A DNA stretch of 42,596 nucleotides from an uncultured bacterium (GTDB taxonomy: Bacteria > Chloroflexota > Anaerolineae > J036 > Brachytrichaceae): the NCBI GenBank assembly GCA_903921365.1, contig CAIXPS010000140.1:1-42596 (forward strand), written 5' to 3'. The notes beneath the pieces are model-generated. The model was not told the DNA's origin and made no database searches. It was given only the letters and a program-made list of their open reading frames with translations. Position numbers and translations under genes: made by a program. Of the stretch, positions 1-8,309 are shown one piece after another; position 1 is the stretch's first letter; each line of letters opens with the position of its first letter.

Positions 1-1537
1 CTGCGTGAATCAGATATATTTCCCGAGCGCTCTGCCACGCCTGGTCGATGTACAGGCCAAGATTAGTGACAACGGGATAACGGAACTCTGCGCCGGCCCA
101 GCGGTGATTTACCAATTGCTGGTACCAGAATGCAGCGACCTGTTCCCACTCACCGACAATAACGGGGCGCGGTTGGACCATATCCTCGCCATAGGTTGTG
201 AGCCGATCAGCCTGCTGGCCACGCAACTCCTCCCGGTACGCGTACAGGGGGCGCTCCACGCCGGTGTAAACCCACGCCAGACTTTGCTCGGTCATCGGAA
301 GCGCCAATGCAACCACGCTGAGTAGACTGAGACTTACTCCTGCAATCCTAGAACTAACCCGCATCAGTCCACTGCGGTAAGACACTCCCAACGACGCTCC
401 GCGTCCAGGCAGTTTCAGCCTGTTGAGCCAGTCAAAACCCGTGCAGAGCAAATACCCGGCCCCAATACTCACCAGCATATTGACGGGCAACAGAAAAACG
501 ACGTTAAGCTTCGCCATCCCCTCAATGCGGTAGTCGATCGTAAACGCAGCCAGTAGCACGAGGAACGACCACACCAGAACGCCTTCACGCGGACGGCGCA
601 CCAGAAGCAGCACCAACCCCACAACCGCCACCACAAAGCCGGCATTCCCAAACTGGGCGGCGAGGTATTCGATCAGCCACCCCAACCTTTCTGGTATCTG
701 TTGCCAGGTTATCCCCGTCACCATATCGCTCAGGTTGCGCGCCAGAACCAGATCAAGGAAATGGTCCAGTGTGTCCACCGCAAGAGGCTGGTAGGCCGGA
801 TGGTTCAGGCCGCGCCATAGAGGATAGACATAGGTCAGTAACCCTGGAAGAAGCATGATAGCGGCCGACAGGATGGCGCGCCAGTTTCGTAAGATGCGAA
901 ATTGCGTCCATACGATGTAAATAACCAGACCAGGCAACAATAGGATTGTCGTGCGGTGATGCGCCAGGCTCAGTCCAACCACAAGCCACAGTCCCAACCA
1001 AATCCAGTTTTTGGGGGATGTTATGTTTCGCTGTTGACGCGACCAGGCGATCGCCAGCCCGAGAATAGCAACGATGAAAGTGATGTTCATCGAGCGCACG
1101 CCGGCTTTGGTGGACCAGTCCCAGAACAGCGTCGAAACGCCCAGAAGCACCGCGGCAAGCACGCCGCCGCCCCAATTTCTGCCAAGAACAAATGTCACGG
1201 CAGCAACGCCTGCCACAGCGGCTGCACCCGCCACCGCAGACAACAGGTTCATGCGGTAGGCGACGTCGCCGATAACGACAACGTGAGACCACACATATCC
1301 GAGTAGGGTGTAAAGCGGATAGCCTGTGTAGTGCATGATGCTCGCTGTGTATGGGACAAATTGAGCCTCAGCCGAGTCGCCACCGGACAAGCCGGGTTGG
1401 AGCGTCAGCCAATACATGCCAAGCGCCAGCAACCCGATGGTCACAGGCACAACCATCCCAAAAGCGCTCCGCGTCCAGGCAATTTCCGGCAATGACTGAT
1501 TCGTGTTCGATGTCTGCACCGGTACTAAAGGATTCAA
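1..1537 (-). CDS. GT117/DUF2723 family membrane glycosyltransferase (TMEM260-like), 3' end outside window
   Basis: The minus-strand frame is open from a TTG at 1537 to the window edge (about 512 residues); the C-terminus is missing. About 60 residues in, the protein reads GGDSAEAQFVPY followed by HYTGYPLYTLLGY, which I recognise as the conserved first extracytoplasmic loop of DUF2723 proteins (now GT117, protein O-mannosyltransferase-like). Many hydrophobic helices follow (for example LLAFTIDYRIEG after a long Leu/Val run), as expected for a GT-C fold membrane enzyme using a lipid-linked sugar. The TTG start is preceded by GGAG eight bases upstream, which overlaps the stop of the FtsX-type permease, so the two genes are probably co-transcribed. 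The start lies inside a short repeat that recurs in the window. The family call is good; the acceptor and sugar are unknown. Confidence 0.85.
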   Translation of the reverse strand, partial: MNPLVPVQTSNTNQSLPEIAWTRSAFGMVVPVTIGLLALGMYWLTLQPGLSGGDSAEAQFVPYTASIMHYTGYPLYTLLGYVWSHVVVIGDVAYRMNLLSAVAGAAAVAGVAAVTFVLGRNWGGGVLAAVLLGVSTLFWDWSTKAGVRSMNITFIVAILGLAIAWSRQQRNITSPKNWIWLGLWLVVGLSLAHHRTTILLLPGLVIYIVWTQFRILRNWRAILSAAIMLLPGLLTYVYPLWRGLNHPAYQPLAVDTLDHFLDLVLARNLSDMVTGITWQQIPERLGWLIEYLAAQFGNAGFVVAVVGLVLLLVRRPREGVLVWSFLVLLAAFTIDYRIEGMAKLNVVFLLPVNMLVSIGAGYLLCTGFDWLNRLKLPGRGASLGVSYRSGLMRVSSRIAGVSLSLLSVVALALPMTEQSLAWVYTGVERPLYAYREELRGQQADRLTTYGEDMVQPRPVIVGEWEQVAAFWYQQLVNHRWAGAEFRYPVVTNLGLYIDQAWQSAREIYLIHA

Positions 1538-1542
1538 AGCAA
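1524..1542 (+). repeat. Copy 1 of dispersed short repeat CTAAAGGATTCAAAGCAAT
   Basis: CTAAAGGATTCAAAGCAAT lies across the junction between the FtsX-type permease stop and the GT117 start. Near-identical copies lie at 18624, 33151 and, inverted, at 34649; a diverged one is at 4184. All lie at gene boundaries. Confidence 0.55.
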
Positions 1543-4140
1543 TTACTCCTGCCGCAACGCGTTCGCGATCTGGAGCTTGCCCATCCGCAGCATCGGATAG
1601 ACGGCTGCCAGCAACGCCGAGACCACTGCGACCGCCAGCGCCTGCGCAAAGGTCGTCCACTCAAGGTGCAGTTGGATCGTCCAGCCGAATGAGCGCAAGT
1701 TGATGATGTAAACGAGAATCAACGCCAGCAGGTATCCGGTGGGCATCGATAGCGCGCCTGCCGTCGCGCCCATCAATCCTGTTTCGATCAACGTCAAGCG
1801 CCATAGTTGCCCAAGCGTCATCCCATTCGCGCGCAGTACGCCAAGCTCACGGGTGCGCTCGATTTGCAACGCCATAAGCGCGCTCAACACGCCAATGAAG
1901 GCCACAACGGTCGCAAGCAAGTTGAGCGCCCCCGTGATGGCGAAGGTGCGGTCAAACACAGCGAGAGCCTGCGTCCTTAGTTCACGGTTCGCAGTGATCA
2001 CCAGGTCACGCCCAGCAAACCGTTGTCGCAGATCGCCGGCGAATCCAGATGCGTTTTGTTGGAAATCGGGTGTGAGATACACAGCGAGTGACGAGATATC
2101 GGAATCATTCCAATAGCGATCATAGACTTGACGCCGCATGAGGACAACGCCCTGATCAGCAGAATAGTCATAGTAAACGCCCACGACGCGAAACTGGCGC
2201 TCACCACGCTCGGTTCGTAACAGGAGCGCGTTGCGTTGTGGCGTGATGCCATGCTTGTTCGCAAAGGGCTCGGACACCTGCACCTCATCCTGGTCAAGCA
2301 TGCTATTCCATATGGCATTGTGATCGCCTTCTGTCCATACAAAGCTGGCAGCTTGCCGATCCGTCTCGGCATGCACGACCAGCAGCCCAGTCGTTTGCCA
2401 GTCGGCGCTCGCACCCGGTGTCGCCGGATTATCAAGAACAACAAAATCAGTCGTAGTTCTACGCAAAGAGGTGACGGCGGCAACGCCCGCCTGCGCCTTG
2501 AAGTCGGTCAGCAGTTGCGGATCGATCACACTGTTTGCATTATTCACACCACTGGATGGCGGCGAAACATACACATCCGCAATCAACGTAGCGTCCAGCC
2601 ATGTTTCCACAGTGACTCTAAAGCTGCGAATCATACTCTGCAGCCCGATGATGACCGACACCGCAATCATCAATGAGGCTATCGCTATTGAGGTGCGTGA
2701 GATCGCGTTGGCAACCGCGCGCGTCGCCAATCGCCCGATGATCCCGGCGACTCTACCGTCAACGGGTGTGCACAAACGCATCAGCCACACGGTGACAAGC
2801 GGCGAAGCCAGTGCTAAACCGATAATAACGCCGAAGATTCCACCAAGATTTATGACGAGTTGCTTGCTTAGCAACAGCATCAGAACGCCGCTGATAAATA
2901 AACCCAGGCCGGCCAGCGCCACCAGTGGGAGTAATCTGCGCACTCGCTCTTCGATATTGGAACGCTTCGTCACACTGATAGGTGGAATACTCGTGGCCTC
3001 GAACGCTGGCGCGAGCGCCGCTAAAACTGCTGCGCCGATGCCAAGTCCAAACCCTTTGACCAGTGTAATAGGCGCGATGCTGATCGACCGCACCGTGACG
3101 ACATAGTACAGATCGTTGATAGTTTGCGTCACCAGCGCCACCGCGCCGCGCCCAAGTAGAAGGCCAAAGCCCAGACCGAGCAGGGCGCCAATCGTGCTCA
3201 GCACAATCGTTTCAAACAGCACGAGTCCGAATATCTGCTCCTTGGTCACACCCAGACAGCGCAATGTGCCAAATAAGGGCCGGCGTTGCACCACTGAAAA
3301 CGTGATCGTGTTGTAAATCAGGAACATTCCCACAACAAGCGCGAGCAGACTGAGTGCAGTCAGGTTCAACTCAAATGCATCCGTAAGACTCTCAATGCTT
3401 TGACTGCGCGCCTGGGGTTTCGTGATGCGCGCATCCGCGGGCAGAATAGCCTGAATGCGCGCCAGCAACTCGCGTCCCTCTAGCGTGCGCTCGTCGGCAA
3501 TCAAATCGATGTGGCTGAGCTGGTTGTTCAGGCCGAAGAACTCCTGAGCAGCGCTGACATCGACAATTCCAAGCCCGTCCAGCGCGCGGCCACTGCTCTC
3601 ATCCGCGGGTTGCAGAATGCCCACAATGCGCATGACCTGGCGCTTATCGCCTACCCGTAAGGTGACTTGCCCCCCAACGGACAGCCCATAACGTTCGGCC
3701 GTTGCCTTGCCAATCAGAATAGCATCCGAACGGGTCAGGAATTGGGAAAAGCCGTTTAGATCCAGCCTCGCCCCGCCGCCGCCCACAAAAGAGCGAAAGG
3801 GCGCCTCCGCAAACACGTCAACGCCAAGGATGCGCAGAGGTTGCTGGTCAAGCTCAATCGCAGTGGCATAGCCGTCTAAAACCGGCGCGGCATCCTTTAC
3901 GCCAAGATCGACTTTTATCCGCCGATATACGTCCTGATCGATGGTTCCTGACGCGCCGATGATCTGGTGCGTCGCGCGACCTGCGACAGTCTCGGTGCTC
4001 AAAACAAACGCGCGCGAAGCGCTGGAGTTCGCGAGATCGATGGCCACAACAACAGCCACGCCCAGCGCGACACCCAGGATGCAGAGAATCGACTGCAGCG
4101 GCCGCCGCACCAGTGAACGTAATCCCGTGCGTAGTATCAA
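1543..4140 (-). CDS. ABC transporter permease with two FtsX domains (MacB/LolC type)
   Basis: This 865-residue integral membrane protein has the layout of two-module FtsX permeases. A first helix (about 15-38) precedes an extracytoplasmic MacB-PCD-like domain. A three- to four-helix FtsX block follows at about 255-390, then a middle hydrophobic region and a second extracytoplasmic domain. A second FtsX block lies at about 735-855, near the end (RTRELGVLRANGMT matches the FtsX coupling region). Such proteins work with a separate ATPase in lipoprotein, lipid or peptide export; no ATPase gene is adjacent. The start is TTG at 4140 after a purine-rich GAGAAAGAG; no ATG exists before the upstream in-frame stop. 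A TATAGT hexamer lies about 30 bases upstream. It sits between a polysaccharide deacetylase and a GT117 enzyme, suggesting an envelope role (inference). Confidence 0.88.
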   Translation of the reverse strand: MILRTGLRSLVRRPLQSILCILGVALGVAVVVAIDLANSSASRAFVLSTETVAGRATHQIIGASGTIDQDVYRRIKVDLGVKDAAPVLDGYATAIELDQQPLRILGVDVFAEAPFRSFVGGGGARLDLNGFSQFLTRSDAILIGKATAERYGLSVGGQVTLRVGDKRQVMRIVGILQPADESSGRALDGLGIVDVSAAQEFFGLNNQLSHIDLIADERTLEGRELLARIQAILPADARITKPQARSQSIESLTDAFELNLTALSLLALVVGMFLIYNTITFSVVQRRPLFGTLRCLGVTKEQIFGLVLFETIVLSTIGALLGLGFGLLLGRGAVALVTQTINDLYYVVTVRSISIAPITLVKGFGLGIGAAVLAALAPAFEATSIPPISVTKRSNIEERVRRLLPLVALAGLGLFISGVLMLLLSKQLVINLGGIFGVIIGLALASPLVTVWLMRLCTPVDGRVAGIIGRLATRAVANAISRTSIAIASLMIAVSVIIGLQSMIRSFRVTVETWLDATLIADVYVSPPSSGVNNANSVIDPQLLTDFKAQAGVAAVTSLRRTTTDFVVLDNPATPGASADWQTTGLLVVHAETDRQAASFVWTEGDHNAIWNSMLDQDEVQVSEPFANKHGITPQRNALLLRTERGERQFRVVGVYYDYSADQGVVLMRRQVYDRYWNDSDISSLAVYLTPDFQQNASGFAGDLRQRFAGRDLVITANRELRTQALAVFDRTFAITGALNLLATVVAFIGVLSALMALQIERTRELGVLRANGMTLGQLWRLTLIETGLMGATAGALSMPTGYLLALILVYIINLRSFGWTIQLHLEWTTFAQALAVAVVSALLAAVYPMLRMGKLQIANALRQE

Positions 4141-4183
4141 AGTAGCTCTTTCTCTCTTGCTGTCATCTATTTACTATACCTGT

Positions 4184-4204
4184 CCTGAAGAATTCAAAGC
4201 ATTG
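4184..4204 (+). repeat. Diverged copy of the dispersed short repeat
   Basis: CCTGAAGAATTCAAAGCATT resembles the CCTAAAGGATTCAAAGCAAT repeat with a few changes. It lies at the stop codon of the deacetylase gene and upstream of the FtsX-type permease. Confidence 0.3.
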
Positions 4205-5234
4205 CGGCGAGTTGCTGCAGCGTGGTCGTGCCGCGCATCCGTATGCGAGACCATGTCATCGCGTCATCCAGCGAGTGCAGCGCGCCATACTGCGTGGTTA
4301 CAGCGCCCCAGACATCTGCTGACTTTAGCACCCGGATCACTGCATCATCATATTCGCCAGACGGGTAACAGAAGAAGTGCGGGCGCTTGCCCGTATAGGC
4401 TGTAATGGACTCAATCGGGCCAAGGATCTGCCACACCAGGAAATCGACCGAGCGATTGCGCATGTCCGGATGTGTGCGCGAATGAGATTCGATATCCATT
4501 CCCGCTGCCGACATTTCCTTCACCATATCCCACGACAAATAGGCCGGATTACCGCTGTTGATGAAGTCGCTGACGATGAAGAAAGTGCCAGACATGCCAT
4601 ACTTCTTCAACAGCGGGAACGCGTAGTCATACGCGTCCCGATAACCATCATCGAAGGTAAGGATGATTGGCTTTGCGGGCAAGGTGGCGCTGAGCGTAAA
4701 GCGACCATACAGATCGTAAAGGCTGATCGTGCTATAGCCATTTTCAGACAGATACGCAAGCTGTTTCTCGAAGTCAGCTGGTTTCACCGACAAATCCAGC
4801 CGGTATTTATCCGCATCCACCGGCGGCGGCGAGACGTAGTGATACATCAGTATCGGCACGCGCGCTTGCTCTAAACCCATGATGTGGCCTGGTTGTGGAG
4901 TGGCGCCCGTCACTGGCATAGACGCCGTCACGGTGGCGATCGACGCCAGATCGTCCATTGGCATGGGCGTAAAGGTTGGCAGCGGCACAGGCGACGAAGT
5001 TCGGGCCGGCGCAGGCGCCGATGTTGCAGTAAGCATTTCAATTCGGGTTGGAGTAATAGGGGTTGCCGGGGTTGCCGAAGCAAAGACGGCCACTATTGGC
5101 TGGGGCGTTTCAGTTGACCCTGAACTGGTTGTTGCTGAATACGTGACCGAAGTAGGCGGCGCCGGATTCCCGCAGCCTGTCGCAAAGACCGCCGTCAGCA
5201 TGAATAATGAAAATGTAAGAACAATTCGCCCCAT
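4194..5234 (-). CDS. Polysaccharide deacetylase lipoprotein (NodB/CE4)
   Basis: A metal-dependent deacetylase of N- or O-acetylated polysaccharide, probably on the outer face of the cell. The 346-residue protein starts with a hydrophobic signal ending ATGC, so Cys21 is the likely lipidation site. A Pro/Thr/Ser-rich linker runs to about residue 120. The NodB domain carries TFDDGY at 193-198 (catalytic and metal Asp), SHSRTHP at 250-256 (metal His251 and His255) and FCYPSG at 288-293. All metal-site motifs are present, so the enzyme should be active. The ATG at 5234 has no Shine-Dalgarno sequence; a TATAAT hexamer ends seven bases upstream, suggesting a leaderless mRNA. It diverges from the next gene across only 21 bp. 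Confidence 0.93.
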   Translation of the reverse strand: MGRIVLTFSLFMLTAVFATGCGNPAPPTSVTYSATTSSGSTETPQPIVAVFASATPATPITPTRIEMLTATSAPAPARTSSPVPLPTFTPMPMDDLASIATVTASMPVTGATPQPGHIMGLEQARVPILMYHYVSPPPVDADKYRLDLSVKPADFEKQLAYLSENGYSTISLYDLYGRFTLSATLPAKPIILTFDDGYRDAYDYAFPLLKKYGMSGTFFIVSDFINSGNPAYLSWDMVKEMSAAGMDIESHSRTHPDMRNRSVDFLVWQILGPIESITAYTGKRPHFFCYPSGEYDDAVIRVLKSADVWGAVTTQYGALHSLDDAMTWSRIRMRGTTTLQQLAAML

Positions 5235-5240
5235 TCAATC

Positions 5241-5248
5241 ATTATAAT
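5241..5248. promoter_or_regulatory. Palindromic shared -10 element (ATTATAAT) for two divergent leaderless genes
   Basis: ATTATAAT is its own reverse complement. On the plus strand TATAAT is 5243-5248, predicting transcription from about 5255, one base before the GTG at 5256. On the minus strand TATAAT is 5246-5241, predicting +1 at 5234, the first base of the ATG of the deacetylase gene. No good -35 hexamers were seen on either side. Confidence 0.65.
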
Positions 5249-5255
5249 TTCGGTT

Positions 5256-5900
5256 GTGGATAAAAAAACGCGAATTCCAAGTTTGGCACTGACCGTTATA
5301 CTAATCGTTCTGAGCGCATGCACGCAGCAATCCAATACCACACCCCTGCCCTATACCGATGACTTCACCAATCCAGCCAGTGGTTGGCAGACATTGTCTG
5401 ACACATCCGCCGATGTCAAGTATGACGGAGGAGCCCTGCGCTTCGTGATCAAACAGGAAAACCTGACGCAGTGGAGCGTTGCGGGCAAGACTTTCCAGGA
5501 TGGCGTCTTTGAGGTGGATGCACAACCCAATGGCGGCCCTACTGACAACGGTTTTGGGATTATGTACCGAGTGAAAGACAGGAAAAACTTCTATCACTTT
5601 GAGATATCCTCGGATGGTTATTGGCGCGCCGGGATCACGCAAAACGGGAACTGGGTGAACTGGGATGACTGGACTGAAAACGGTTCCGTAAAAGCGAACA
5701 ATGCCAAAAACCATTTGAAGGTCATCATGAAAGGCGACACGTTCACTCTATTCGTAAACGACGAACAGGTGCTCCAGAAACAGGACAAATCCTACGCCGT
5801 CGGCGACATCGGGTTGTTCGCGTTATCCCTGATTGACAAACCCGGCACAGACATCTCATTCGCGAACGTGAAGATTACCGCCGCGCCAAATACTAAGTAA
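5256..5900 (+). CDS. Lipoprotein with concanavalin-like beta-sandwich domain, function unknown
   Basis: This 214-residue protein begins with a short positive segment and hydrophobic helix ending LSAC, so Cys22 is a convincing lipobox cysteine. The remainder (about 35-210) alternates short beta-strand-like stretches and ends in GDIGLFALSL followed by ISFANVKI. That is the usual ending of LamG-like or DUF1080-type (3-keto-disaccharide hydrolase) beta-sandwiches that often bind glycans. No catalytic motif was identified. The start is GTG, with no ribosome-binding site and a -10 box immediately upstream. It is divergent from the deacetylase lipoprotein, and a shared envelope-polysaccharide role is inference. 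Confidence 0.8.
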   Translation: MDKKTRIPSLALTVILIVLSACTQQSNTTPLPYTDDFTNPASGWQTLSDTSADVKYDGGALRFVIKQENLTQWSVAGKTFQDGVFEVDAQPNGGPTDNGFGIMYRVKDRKNFYHFEISSDGYWRAGITQNGNWVNWDDWTENGSVKANNAKNHLKVIMKGDTFTLFVNDEQVLQKQDKSYAVGDIGLFALSLIDKPGTDISFANVKITAAPNTK

Positions 5901-5932
5901 GTTCGCGCTAGATCTTTTACGCGCAATCGCCA

Positions 5933-5961
5933 TTCAGAATTTCACTTCAATCATCTATACT
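5933..5961 (+). promoter_or_regulatory. Promoter of the HIT gene, predicted leaderless
   Basis: TTCAGA (5933-5938), a 17-bp spacer and TATACT (5956-5961) form a reasonable sigma70-type promoter. The predicted +1 falls on the A of the ATG at 5968, and no Shine-Dalgarno sequence exists between them. Confidence 0.6.
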
Positions 5962-5967
5962 CTGACC

Positions 5968-6324
5968 ATGCCAACCGAACCAGAAACAACACTCTTCGGA
6001 CGGATCGCGAGACGCGAAATCCCTGCACAGATCGTGTTCCAGGATGAGGACATCACAGCCTTCCGCGACGTCAATCCGGCGGCGCCAGTGCATATACTCA
6101 TCATCCCGAACAAGACGATACGCACATTGAATGACGCAACCCAGGAGGATGAACGGCTTTTAGGCAAGATTATGCTGACGGCTCAGCGGCTCGCCAGCGA
6201 ACTTGGCATAGCCGACTCCGGGTATCGCATCGTGATGAACTGTAATCACGATGGCGGTCAGAGCGTTTATCATCTGCACTTCCATCTGCTAGGGGGGCGA
6301 CGTTTGACCTGGCCGCCTGGTTAG
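5968..6324 (+). CDS. HIT family nucleotide-binding hydrolase (HinT-like)
   Basis: The 118-residue protein is the usual length for HinT, a purine nucleoside phosphoramidate hydrolase. The histidine triad is HLHFHLLGG at 102-110 (His102, 104 and 106; the central His is the nucleophile). The N-terminal half has the family pattern IFxRIxRxEIPAxIVFxDE in the form LFGRIARREIPAQIVFQDED, and PVHILIIP marks the core strand. The protein is cytosolic. The ATG sits exactly where transcription is predicted to begin. The epimerase gene starts 20 bases after its stop, but functional coupling is not evident. Confidence 0.95.
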   Translation: MPTEPETTLFGRIARREIPAQIVFQDEDITAFRDVNPAAPVHILIIPNKTIRTLNDATQEDERLLGKIMLTAQRLASELGIADSGYRIVMNCNHDGGQSVYHLHFHLLGGRRLTWPPG

Positions 6325-6344
6325 GTTGACTTGTTAATACCAAC

Positions 6345-7277
6345 ATGAAAATTCTGATTACCGGCGGCGCCGGCTTTATTGGCGCAGCATTATCAAACAC
6401 CCTTGCGCGCGCAGGAAATGTGGTGCGCGTGCTCGACGACTTGAGCTCTGGGGATCCGGCGCAACTTGACCGCAATGTGCACTTTACACGCGGCGATGTC
6501 GCCGACGTGCCAAAGTTGTGGTCGTTACTGCAGGGCGTGGACTGTGTGTATCACCTCGCCGCCCGCGTATCTGTTCCAGAGTCGGTGCTCTATCCGCGCG
6601 ACTATAACGCGACAAATGTCGGCGGGACTGTGGCTTTGATGCAAGCGATGCGCGATGCTGGCGTGAAACGCGTGGTGCTGGCGTCGTCTGGCGCGGTGTA
6701 TGGCGAACAGACTGAGCCGGCGGTGGGCGAAGATTGCATACCCAACCCAACCTCGCCCTATGCAGTCAGCAAACTTGCGGCCGAATATTACCTGCATACG
6801 ATTGGGAAGTTATGGGGCATTGAGACTGTGGCACTGCGCATTTTCAACGCGTACGGGCCGGGTCAACAGGCGCGCGCTTCGCATCCACCGGTCGTGCCAG
6901 CCATCGTGCGCCAGGCGTTGAGCGGCGGTTCGATCATCGTGCATGGCAATGGCAAACAAGCGCGCGACTTCGTTTATGTCGATGACGTGATCTCTGCGTT
7001 GGTCAGCGCGTCAACAGCGCTCAACATCAATCGTTTGACCATCAACATTGGCAGCGGCCACGCGACGAATGTCAACGAACTGGTCACCGTGATCGGACGC
7101 ATCCTCGGCAAGGAGCTAAGCCCGCTTCATATTACGGCCGACAGCGGCGGTGTATCTCGGATGTGCGCCGAGATAACTCGCGCGCGTGAACGCCTCGGCT
7201 ACATCCCGCGCGTATCGCTCGAAGAGGGGCTGCGCTTGTTCATCAAGAACTACATGGCAATAACAAGCGCGATATAA
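6345..7277 (+). CDS. NAD-dependent sugar-nucleotide epimerase/dehydratase (GalE-like extended SDR)
   Basis: This 310-residue extended SDR has the dinucleotide motif GGAGFIG at 7-13 and YAVSK at 139-143 (Tyr139 and Lys143), with an upstream SSGAVYG strand supplying the catalytic Ser/Thr. The middle NAYGPGQ and later RDFVYVDDV motifs are typical of UDP-glucose 4-epimerase and related enzymes that supply sugars for surface glycans. Substrate cannot be assigned from sequence alone. There is no clear Shine-Dalgarno sequence before the ATG. The stop is followed 14 bases later by an ABC transporter pair, so the gene could lead an operon for export or modification of a glycan (inference). Confidence 0.92.
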   Translation: MKILITGGAGFIGAALSNTLARAGNVVRVLDDLSSGDPAQLDRNVHFTRGDVADVPKLWSLLQGVDCVYHLAARVSVPESVLYPRDYNATNVGGTVALMQAMRDAGVKRVVLASSGAVYGEQTEPAVGEDCIPNPTSPYAVSKLAAEYYLHTIGKLWGIETVALRIFNAYGPGQQARASHPPVVPAIVRQALSGGSIIVHGNGKQARDFVYVDDVISALVSASTALNINRLTINIGSGHATNVNELVTVIGRILGKELSPLHITADSGGVSRMCAEITRARERLGYIPRVSLEEGLRLFIKNYMAITSAI

Positions 7278-7291
7278 CTCAACCGCACACC

Positions 7292-8296
7292 ATGAACATC
7301 CTTGAATCCTTTGATCTCAGCAAGGCATACGGCAAGCAGGTTGCTGTAGACCAGGTCAATCTGGCTGTGCCGGCGGGGTCGATCTTCGGGATCAGCGGCC
7401 CGGTCAATGCTGGAAAAACCACGCTTCTGCGCCTGCTGGCTACATTGACGTTGCCGACCGCGGGGGATGCGCAATACTCCGGGCACTCGCTCATTGGTAA
7501 TCCTAAGCGTATTCGGCGCATAGTCGGTTATATGCCGCAGACCTTCGGCGTGTGCGAGCATGTGACGGTTGGGGAATATGTCCGCCTCTTTGCGGATTGT
7601 TACGGTATCCCTGAGAACGAACAAGGCGCGCTTGTGGCTGACCTGCTCCAACTGGTCGACTTGTCTCACCGCAAGAATCACCCGATCACGAATCTTACGC
7701 GGGGCATGCGCCAGCGTTTGAGCCTGGCGCGCGCGCTCACGAACGATCCTCAGTTGCTCCTGCTCGATGAACCATTTGCTCACGTAGACCCGCGCGCGCA
7801 CGTAGAAATGCGTGAGCTCATCAAAGAACTGCACAACATGGGCAAGACGGTGTTAATCACGGCAGGAACGCCGGCTGATCTTGCCGGTCTATGCACCGAT
7901 CAAGCCATCCTGGATCATGGCAGGATTGTCCTGTCAGGCTCGGCAGATGTTGTCAAAACCCGAGTGGTTGATCACCGCATAATCGTCGTGCGATTCTTTG
8001 GTAATTTGGAAGTCGCGTCTGGCATCATTACCCAGAGCCGTGGAGTGCAGCGCCTGCAGGTCATTTCGGCAGGCGCTGAAATAGAATCTGGTGGCGCAGA
8101 AAACCAGCAGGAGCTTCCTGCGATCGTGACTGTGCTAAAGGAAGTCCATATCACCTTTAACGGCAGCTATGGTGATGCAAGCGAGTTGCTTCGGTTGTTG
8201 ATGCGCAGCGGCGCACAGATTGTTTCCTTTGGTGAAGCGCCCGAAGACGTTGGCGCGTTGATCATCCGGCTGCCAGCAGATGAATCCTCGGTGTAA
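7292..8296 (+). CDS. ABC transporter ATP-binding protein with altered H-loop
   Basis: The 334-residue protein has Walker A GPVNAGKT at 36-43, the Q-loop MPQ at 81-83, signature LTRGMRQR at 135-142 and Walker B LLLLDEP at 155-161, with the catalytic Glu160 present. The switch histidine expected near 192 is absent; the strand reads TVLITAGTPADL, with Gly at that place. About 120 extra C-terminal residues may be regulatory. It pairs with the permease immediately downstream as an ABC-2 type exporter at the inner membrane. No Shine-Dalgarno sequence precedes the ATG; TATAAC lies 13 bases before it. Whether ATP turnover is normal without the switch His is uncertain. Confidence 0.9.
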   Translation: MNILESFDLSKAYGKQVAVDQVNLAVPAGSIFGISGPVNAGKTTLLRLLATLTLPTAGDAQYSGHSLIGNPKRIRRIVGYMPQTFGVCEHVTVGEYVRLFADCYGIPENEQGALVADLLQLVDLSHRKNHPITNLTRGMRQRLSLARALTNDPQLLLLDEPFAHVDPRAHVEMRELIKELHNMGKTVLITAGTPADLAGLCTDQAILDHGRIVLSGSADVVKTRVVDHRIIVVRFFGNLEVASGIITQSRGVQRLQVISAGAEIESGGAENQQELPAIVTVLKEVHITFNGSYGDASELLRLLMRSGAQIVSFGEAPEDVGALIIRLPADESSV

Positions 8297-8309
8297 GAAA
8301 TCAAGCACT

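Noticed and set aside
753-1292. Minus-strand open frame of 179 codons
   Set aside because: It lies in a different frame from the GT117 protein; Cys/Arg-rich product. The GT117 frame is open throughout and has conserved motifs.
2471-3106. Plus-strand open frame of 211 codons opposite the FtsX-type permease
   Set aside because: Low-complexity Ala/Ser/Thr/Ile product typical of the complement of a membrane protein gene.
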